Source: Acidobacteriota bacterium (GTDB lineage Bacteria > Acidobacteriota > Terriglobia > Acidiferrales > UBA7541). From it: a stretch of 64,000 bases of DNA. Below are positions 59,379 through 64,000 of the stretch, piece after piece (positions within the stretch are counted from its first letter, which is position 1; every line of letters begins with the position of its first letter). Under the pieces are notes generated by a model, which worked only from the letters and a program-made list of their open reading frames with translations, had not been told where the DNA came from and did not search any database. The DNA is taken from contig JAKBLM010000015.1 of NCBI GenBank assembly GCA_021832085.1, positions 1 to 64,000 of the forward strand, in the 5' to 3' direction. The position numbers were made by a program, and so were the translations under genes.

Positions 59379-60545
59379 CTATTTTGTGCCACGAGGAGGG
59401 TATACCACTTTTCCGAGAATCGCGGGGCGCCGGGCCCCGGTAGCTGCGGGCAGATTCCCCGGCCGGTGATGCCAGCTTTCGTAAGCGAGAATGGCAAAGG
59501 CGAAAGCTTCCTTGGCGTCCTCGGAAACGCCCAATTCCTCGGCGCGGCGCAGGCGTGTGCCGCCGAGTCCCGCTTCGAGCTGCGCCACGATGAGCGGATT
59601 GTGCGCCCCGCCGCCCGAGACGATCAGTTCATCGATCCGCATCTGCGCCACAACGAATCGGTGCAGCGCATCGAGGATCGAAAGCGGCGTCAGCAGCGTG
59701 GCCGTTGCCAGCACGTCTTCCGGCCGCGCTCCACGCGCCAGCCGCAGCAACCGCTCGACGTAGGCGTGGCCGTACTGCTCGCGCCCGGCGCTTTTCGGCG
59801 GCGCCTGGCGAAAATACGGGTCGGCGAGCAGCCGGTCGAGCACGCGGCGCAGCGGCCGCCCGCCCGTGGCCAGCCGCGCACCGCGGTCGAAACTTATCCG
59901 GCCTCCGCTAATCTTTTGCGCCAAAGCGTCGATCACCATGTTGCCCGGTCCGGTATCGAAGGCAAAAACGTCCGCTGGTTGCGCGCCGGCCGGAATCGCA
60001 GTGACGTTGGCGATGCCGCCGATATTCAGCGCCACGCGGCCGCGCCGCGCGTCGCGATAGAGCAGGTAATCGACGAAGGGGACAAGCGGCGCGCCCTGTC
60101 CGCCGAGCGCCATGTCCGCCGGCCGGAAATCGGCAACCACCGGAATCCCGGTGCGCGCCGCGATCACCGACGGCTCGCCAATCTGCAGCGTAGAGGCCAC
60201 TTCGCGGCCCAGAAACCGCGACGCGCGTCCCTGGTGGTAGATCGTCTGTCCGTGCGAGCCCACCAGGTCGATCTTCGCCGGCGAAACGCGGAAGCGCCGG
60301 CAGGCGGCAAGCGCCGCTTCGGCAAACAGCTCGCCGACGAGGAAATTCAGCTGGCTTATCTCGGCCGCCGTCGCGCGAACACCCTCGGCGATCCGCAGCA
60401 CCTTTCGGCGCACGGCCCCGGGGTAGGGAATGGTGACAAATTGCTCGAGCCGTGCCTTGAGCCGCGGGGGCGCGCCCTCGATCCGCGCCAGCGCCACGTC
60501 GATGCCGTCGGCCGAGGTTCCGGAGATGAGCCCGAGAACGCGCAT
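59379..60545 (-). CDS. anmK: Anhydro-N-acetylmuramic acid kinase
   Basis: 388 residues. ASKHA-type kinase signatures: VLGLISGTSADGIDVAL (phosphate 1), VGSHGQTIYHQ, LQIGEPSVIAARTGIPVVADFR, GRVALNIGGIANVT, AFDTGPGNMVID and ELIVSGGGAHNPLIV. AnmK cleaves the 1,6-anhydro ring of anhMurNAc and phosphorylates it to MurNAc-6-P in cell-wall recycling. Its ATG overlaps the mutS stop by one base (TGATG), so translation is coupled. Downstream comes the peptide-binding lipoprotein gene. No MurQ or AmpD gene is in the window. Confidence 0.93.
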   Translation of the reverse strand: MRVLGLISGTSADGIDVALARIEGAPPRLKARLEQFVTIPYPGAVRRKVLRIAEGVRATAAEISQLNFLVGELFAEAALAACRRFRVSPAKIDLVGSHGQTIYHQGRASRFLGREVASTLQIGEPSVIAARTGIPVVADFRPADMALGGQGAPLVPFVDYLLYRDARRGRVALNIGGIANVTAIPAGAQPADVFAFDTGPGNMVIDALAQKISGGRISFDRGARLATGGRPLRRVLDRLLADPYFRQAPPKSAGREQYGHAYVERLLRLARGARPEDVLATATLLTPLSILDALHRFVVAQMRIDELIVSGGGAHNPLIVAQLEAGLGGTRLRRAEELGVSEDAKEAFAFAILAYESWHHRPGNLPAATGARRPAILGKVVYPPRGTK

Positions 60546-63154
60546 CAGGAGATCTGCTTCTTCAGCTCGGCCAGCAGCGCGAGCGCATCGATCGGCCGCA
60601 GCGTATCGGGATCGAGCGCGCGCAGCGTCTCGACGATTTTCTGGTCGAGCGGGGTAAAGATCGCCGGCTGTTCCGCCGCTCCGGGCGAGAGCCTTTCCGA
60701 GAGCTGCTGCTCGCTTTGTTCGTGCCGCTGCAGGATCTCCCGCGCCCGCTCGATCACCCGCGGCGGCAGCCCGGCCAGCTTGGCCACTTCGATGCCGTAG
60801 CTGCGGTCGGCCGTGCCCGGCTCGACCCGGTGGAGGAAAACGATCTGCTGCCCGGTTTCGCGCACGGCGACATGCAGGTTTTGCACCCCCTCCAGGCGAT
60901 CGGCCAGCTCGGTGAGCTCATGGTAATGCGTGGCGAAGAGCGTGCGCGGACGCGGGTGCGCGTCCAACGCTTCCACCACCGCCCAGGCGATCGCCAGCCC
61001 GTCGTAGGTTGCCGTGCCCCGGCCCACTTCGTCGAGCAGCACCAGGCTCGCTTCGGTTGCCGTGTTCAGGATCGCCGCCACTTCGCTCATTTCCACCAGG
61101 AAAGTCGAACGGCCGCGCGCCAGATTGTCGGAAGCGCCGATGCGGGTGAAGACACGGTCGGTGATCGGCAACCGCGCCTCGGCCGCCGGAACGAACGAGC
61201 CCATCTGCGCCAACAGCACGATCAGCGCCGCCTGCCGCAGATAGGTGGATTTGCCGCCCATGTTTGGCCCGGTGATCACCTGGATCGCGTGAGTGGTCGA
61301 ATTCAGGTACAAATCGTTGGGCACGAAACGCTCGCCGCCCCGCTCAAGCAGCCGCTCGAGCACCGGATGCCGCCCGCCGACGATGCACAGCTCGTGCCCA
61401 TCGTGAAATGCGGGCCGCACATAGTTTCGTTCGGCGGCCAGCCGACCAAAGTTCACCAGCACGTCGATTTGCGCCACAGCCCCGGCCGTGGCCCGCAACC
61501 GCTGCGCGTGGCCAGCCACCCAGCCGCGCAGCTCGGTGAAGAGCCGCCGCTCAATTTCCAAGATCCGGGAATCGGCTTCGAGCACCTTGCGCTCGTACTC
61601 CTTGAGTTCCGGCGAGATGAAGCGCTCGGCGCCCACCAGCGTCTGTTTGCGCTCGTAATCGGGAGGCACCAGATGCAAATTGGGCTTCGATACCTCGATC
61701 GAATAGCCGAACACTTGATTGAAGCGGATCTTCAGCGAGCCGATCCCGGTGCGCTTCCGCTCGCGCTCCTCCATCTGCGCGATGGTCTGTTTCGCGTTCT
61801 GGCTCAGTCCACGCAGCTCGTCGAGTTCCGCGTCGTAGCCCTTGCGGATGATCCCCGGCTCGTTGGGCTGCGCCGGTGGATCGTCCGCCACAGCCCGCTC
61901 GATCCGCTCGCGCACGTCGGCCAGTTCGTCGAGCCCGTCGCGCAGTTCCGCCAGCCGCGCGCTCGCGCAGCGGGCAAGGAACCCACGAATGAGCGGCAGC
62001 CGTGCCAGCGACTGCCTGAGCGCCACCAGGTCGCGCGGTGTGGCCACGCCCAGCGTGATCCGGCTGGTCAGGCGCTCGAGGTCCAACACCCCGGCTAGGT
62101 CCTTGCGCAGTTCCTCGCGTAGCACCGTCGAGGCGGCCAGCTCGGCCACGGCGTCCAGCCGCGCATCGATCTCCGCCCGATCCACGGAGGGCCGGAGAAT
62201 CCACGAGCGCAGCAGCCGCGCGCCCATCCCGGTCGCCGTCTCGTCGAGCGAGGCGAGCAGCGTCGCTTCGGTTATGCCGCCAGAGAGCGGCACCACCAGT
62301 TCCAGATTCCGCACCGTCGCATCGTCCAGCACCAGCGCGTCGCGATCATGGTAAAAGCGGATGCGGTCGAGGTGATCGAGTCCGCCGCCGCCTACCCCAG
62401 ACGTCTCGCGCAGGTAATGCACCAGAGAACCGGCCGCCGCCAGCGCTTGCGGATGGCCCTCCAGCCCGAAACCCTCGAGCGTCACCACGCCAAACTGCTC
62501 GGTGAGCAGCCGCGTGCCGTAATCGGGGCGGAAAACCCAGTCGTCCAGTCGCGTCTCCGTCGCCCCGGCGCTAACCGCCTCACGCGCGTTGGCAAAAAGC
62601 GTAGTCGGTCGCGGCAGCAGGATTTCCCGTGGATGGAGCAGCTCGAGTTCCTCGCGCAGCCGGGTTTGCGCGTCGGCGCCGGAAAACTCGGTGGCGGAAA
62701 ACTCGCCGGTCGAAACGTCGACAACGGCCAGACCAGCGATACCTTCATCCGAGTCGCGGGCAATCGCCGCCAGGTAGTTGTTCTCGCGCGGCTCGAGCAG
62801 CGGGAAATCGGTCGCCGTCCCCGGTGTGATTACGCGGATCACATCGCGGCGGACGAGCTTCTTTTTCCGCGAAGGCTCCTCCATTTGTTCGCAGATGGCC
62901 ACCTTGTGGCCGGCGCGCACCAGCCGGGCAATGTAATTCTCGGCCGCGTGATAGGGAACGCCGCACATGGGCACGGCCTGGCCGGCCTCGCGATTGCGTG
63001 AGGTAAGCGTGATCTGCAGCTCGCGGGAAGCGACAATGGCGTCCTCGTAGAACAGCTCGTAGAAGTCACCCAGCCGGAAGAGCAGCAAGGCCTGGGGGTA
63101 GCGCTGTTTGATGCCGTGATATTGGCGCAGCAGCGGGCTGTTCGGTTCGGCCAT
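60545..63154 (-). CDS. mutS: DNA mismatch repair protein MutS
   Basis: 869 residues. The mismatch-recognition motif FYE is in [13 protein letters not shown]; later blocks include [45 protein letters not shown], and the ATPase domain with Walker [19 protein letters not shown], the [19 protein letters not shown]alker B/signature and [17 protein letters not shown]. It binds mispairs and recruits MutL. No mutL is nearby. ATG 63154; a promoter with TCGACA and TATAAC lies about 40 bases upstream. Operonic with anmK. Confidence 0.97.
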   Translation of the reverse strand: MAEPNSPLLRQYHGIKQRYPQALLLFRLGDFYELFYEDAIVASRELQITLTSRNREAGQAVPMCGVPYHAAENYIARLVRAGHKVAICEQMEEPSRKKKLVRRDVIRVITPGTATDFPLLEPRENNYLAAIARDSDEGIAGLAVVDVSTGEFSATEFSGADAQTRLREELELLHPREILLPRPTTLFANAREAVSAGATETRLDDWVFRPDYGTRLLTEQFGVVTLEGFGLEGHPQALAAAGSLVHYLRETSGVGGGGLDHLDRIRFYHDRDALVLDDATVRNLELVVPLSGGITEATLLASLDETATGMGARLLRSWILRPSVDRAEIDARLDAVAELAASTVLREELRKDLAGVLDLERLTSRITLGVATPRDLVALRQSLARLPLIRGFLARCASARLAELRDGLDELADVRERIERAVADDPPAQPNEPGIIRKGYDAELDELRGLSQNAKQTIAQMEERERKRTGIGSLKIRFNQVFGYSIEVSKPNLHLVPPDYERKQTLVGAERFISPELKEYERKVLEADSRILEIERRLFTELRGWVAGHAQRLRATAGAVAQIDVLVNFGRLAAERNYVRPAFHDGHELCIVGGRHPVLERLLERGGERFVPNDLYLNSTTHAIQVITGPNMGGKSTYLRQAALIVLLAQMGSFVPAAEARLPITDRVFTRIGASDNLARGRSTFLVEMSEVAAILNTATEASLVLLDEVGRGTATYDGLAIAWAVVEALDAHPRPRTLFATHYHELTELADRLEGVQNLHVAVRETGQQIVFLHRVEPGTADRSYGIEVAKLAGLPPRVIERAREILQRHEQSEQQLSERLSPGAAEQPAIFTPLDQKIVETLRALDPDTLRPIDALALLAELKKQIS

Positions 63155-63192
63155 GTCTCGGGTCGCGCCAGCGGAAGGCCGGCACTCGAAGC

Positions 63193-63222
63193 GTTATACC
63201 TTCGCGCAAGGTATTCTGTCGA
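63193..63222 (-). promoter_or_regulatory. Promoter of mutS
   Basis: Minus strand TCGACA (63217-63222), 18-base spacer, TATAAC (63193-63198). The expected leader is about 32 bases. CGAAG and CTTCG flank the -10 box symmetrically. Confidence 0.45.
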
Positions 63223-63247
63223 GCGGGGGCACGACGCCCGGCCCGGC

Positions 63248-63253
63248 TATACT
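63248..63253 (+). promoter_or_regulatory. -10 box just upstream of the CYTH gene
   Basis: TATACT, 11 bases before ATG 63265, giving a leader of about five bases. No -35 match at 16-18 bases. Confidence 0.35.
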
Positions 63254-63264
63254 GGGTGGCAGCC

Positions 63265-63894
63265 ATGTCGGAAGCCGGGTTGGAAATCGAAATCAAGCTG
63301 CGCGTGGCCGACGAGCCGGCTGCCCGCCGGTTGCTGCGCCGGCTGCGCGCGCGGTCTCTTGGGCGAATTCACGAGCAAAACACCCTGTTCGATACCGCCG
63401 AAAACGTGCTGGGCCGCTCCGGGCGCATTCTCCGCGTCCGCCACGTGCAAAAGATGGGGCAGGAAAGCTCCCTGCGGAACGGCTCGCGCCCGCGCCGAAA
63501 GCTGTCACCACCCACCGGCGTGCTCACCTTCAAAGCTCCCGTCGAGGGCGGCCGTTACAAGGCCCGTGAGGAGATTGAGGTCTCGATCGATCCGCCCGAG
63601 CGCGCCGAGCACATCCTCGGCCGGCTCGGCTATCGCCCCTGGTTCCGTTATGAAAAGTTCCGCACCACCTTCCGCCTGCCCGGCTTGCCCCGGCTCTCGG
63701 TCGAACTCGACGAGACGCCCGTCGGCGTCTTTTTCGAGCTCGAAGGCCCGCGCGATTCGATCGATCGCGCCGCGCGGCGCCTGGGATACCAGCCGTCCGA
63801 TTACCTCAACGTCAGCTATTACGAGCTGTTCCTCGAGCAGCGCGAGCGCCTCGGCCTGCCTCCGGACGCCATGGTGTTCCCTTCGAAGGAATAA
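63265..63894 (+). CDS. CYTH-domain protein (class IV adenylate cyclase / triphosphatase type)
   Basis: 209 residues. The ExExK signature EIEIK at residues 6-10 is followed by a tunnel-fold beta pattern with charged residues: QNTLFDTAENVLGRSGRILRVR, LTFKAPVEGG, YKAREEIEVSI, GYRPWFRYEKFRTTFRL, LSVELDETPVGVFFELEG. CYTH proteins act on triphosphates (tripolyphosphate, thiamine triphosphate) or, for CyaB, make cAMP. The length and RP..RYEK region resemble CyaB-like proteins in other bacteria. ATG 63265 was chosen over GTG 63256. It is divergent from mutS. Confidence 0.85.
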   Translation: MSEAGLEIEIKLRVADEPAARRLLRRLRARSLGRIHEQNTLFDTAENVLGRSGRILRVRHVQKMGQESSLRNGSRPRRKLSPPTGVLTFKAPVEGGRYKAREEIEVSIDPPERAEHILGRLGYRPWFRYEKFRTTFRLPGLPRLSVELDETPVGVFFELEGPRDSIDRAARRLGYQPSDYLNVSYYELFLEQRERLGLPPDAMVFPSKE

Positions 63895-63918
63895 TCGGCA
63901 ATTTCCGCGACTCTGTTC

Positions 63919-63947
63919 TTGACAAAGGTTGCGAGTCCACCTAGTAA
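63919..63947 (+). promoter_or_regulatory. Consensus promoter of the gene at the right edge
   Basis: TTGACA (63919-63924), 17-base spacer, TAGTAA (63942-63947). It is followed by AGGAGG (63957-63962), so a strongly expressed gene begins here. Confidence 0.65.
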
Positions 63948-63963
63948 GGAATAGGTAGGAGGA

Positions 63964-64000
63964 ATGGACTTGAGCAGACGTCATGCCGGCCTTCGACCGC
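63964..64000 (+). CDS. Start of a gene truncated by the window edge
   Basis: AGGAGG is followed after one base by ATG 63964 and after seven bases by in-frame TTG 63970. The latter spacing is better and gives MSRRHAGLRP; the former gives MDLSRRHAGLRP. Only about 12 codons are visible, so no product can be named. The basic start would suit a signal peptide or a DNA-binding protein. Confidence 0.5.
   Translation, partial: MDLSRRHAGLRP

Overview
This is about 64 kb of GC-rich (roughly 65%), densely packed bacterial chromosome. Several features point to the Acidobacteriota: a TonB-dependent receptor with an N-terminal carboxypeptidase-regulatory-like domain, a lipoprotein built from putative-Ig repeats, a DUF4097 protein, an orphan myo-inositol-1-phosphate synthase, the trpS-scpA-scpB-rluB gene order, and short palindromic intergenic repeats with GGCTGAAGCC-type cores. 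The phylum assignment is an inference; there is no rRNA here to confirm it. I see no tRNA, rRNA, CRISPR array, insertion sequence, phage or plasmid genes. The window looks like a core chromosome with a few lineage-specific oddities.

Layout. 0-8.7 kb: 2-oxoacid dehydrogenase E1 alpha/beta, a GAF-domain gene of uncertain integrity, a Nudix hydrolase, a thioredoxin-like protein, a metal/corrinoid-binding protein and a membrane histidine kinase, all on the minus strand; then a NifU/IscU-like scaffold (plus) and an XdhC/MocA molybdenum-hydroxylase maturation pair. 8.9-16 kb: TPR metalloprotease, glnE, and a divergent prolyl oligopeptidase. 16-24 kb: putative-Ig lipoprotein, a small monooxygenase-fold protein, glnA (the target of GlnE), ino1 and a DUF4097 protein. 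24-29.6 kb: ClC channel, DNA polymerase X, a cold-shock gene with a structured leader, DUF202 and an ADP-ribose pyrophosphatase-type Nudix. 29.7-36.1 kb: a D-amino-acid and peptidoglycan neighbourhood (PBP4-type carboxypeptidase; a beta-lactamase-fold/VanX fusion; a D-threonine aldolase/D-serine dehydratase-type PLP enzyme; DUF169). 36.2-46 kb: LytTR regulator, methyltransferase, acyl-CoA dehydrogenase and the trpS-scpA-scpB-rluB-hisC operon. 46-57 kb: TonB receptor with a Cys-rich partner, DUF2784, GDSL hydrolase, purine permease, beta-propeller protein, rarA, a TrmH-type methylase and a second methyltransferase. 57-64 kb: Sua5, an orphan peptide-binding lipoprotein, anmK, mutS, a CYTH protein and the start of another gene.

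The most interesting items are these. (1) An 833-residue protein combines a VanX D-Ala-D-Ala dipeptidase, with all metal ligands at VanX spacing, with a beta-lactamase/PBP-fold domain whose Ser, Lys and Tyr are all replaced. It is translationally coupled to a PBP4-type carboxypeptidase. (2) A tryptophanyl-tRNA synthetase has a [4Fe-4S]-type Cys motif and an extra insertion of about 75 residues with atypical codons. (3) An RluB-family synthase has its invariant catalytic Asp replaced by Glu. (4) A cold-shock leader can form two mutually exclusive hairpins. (5) Several promoters have the -10 box 6-11 bases from the start codon, implying leaderless mRNAs. (6) A NifU-like scaffold has lost its third Cys. 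(7) A secreted nine-Cys peptide lies just upstream of a TonB receptor.
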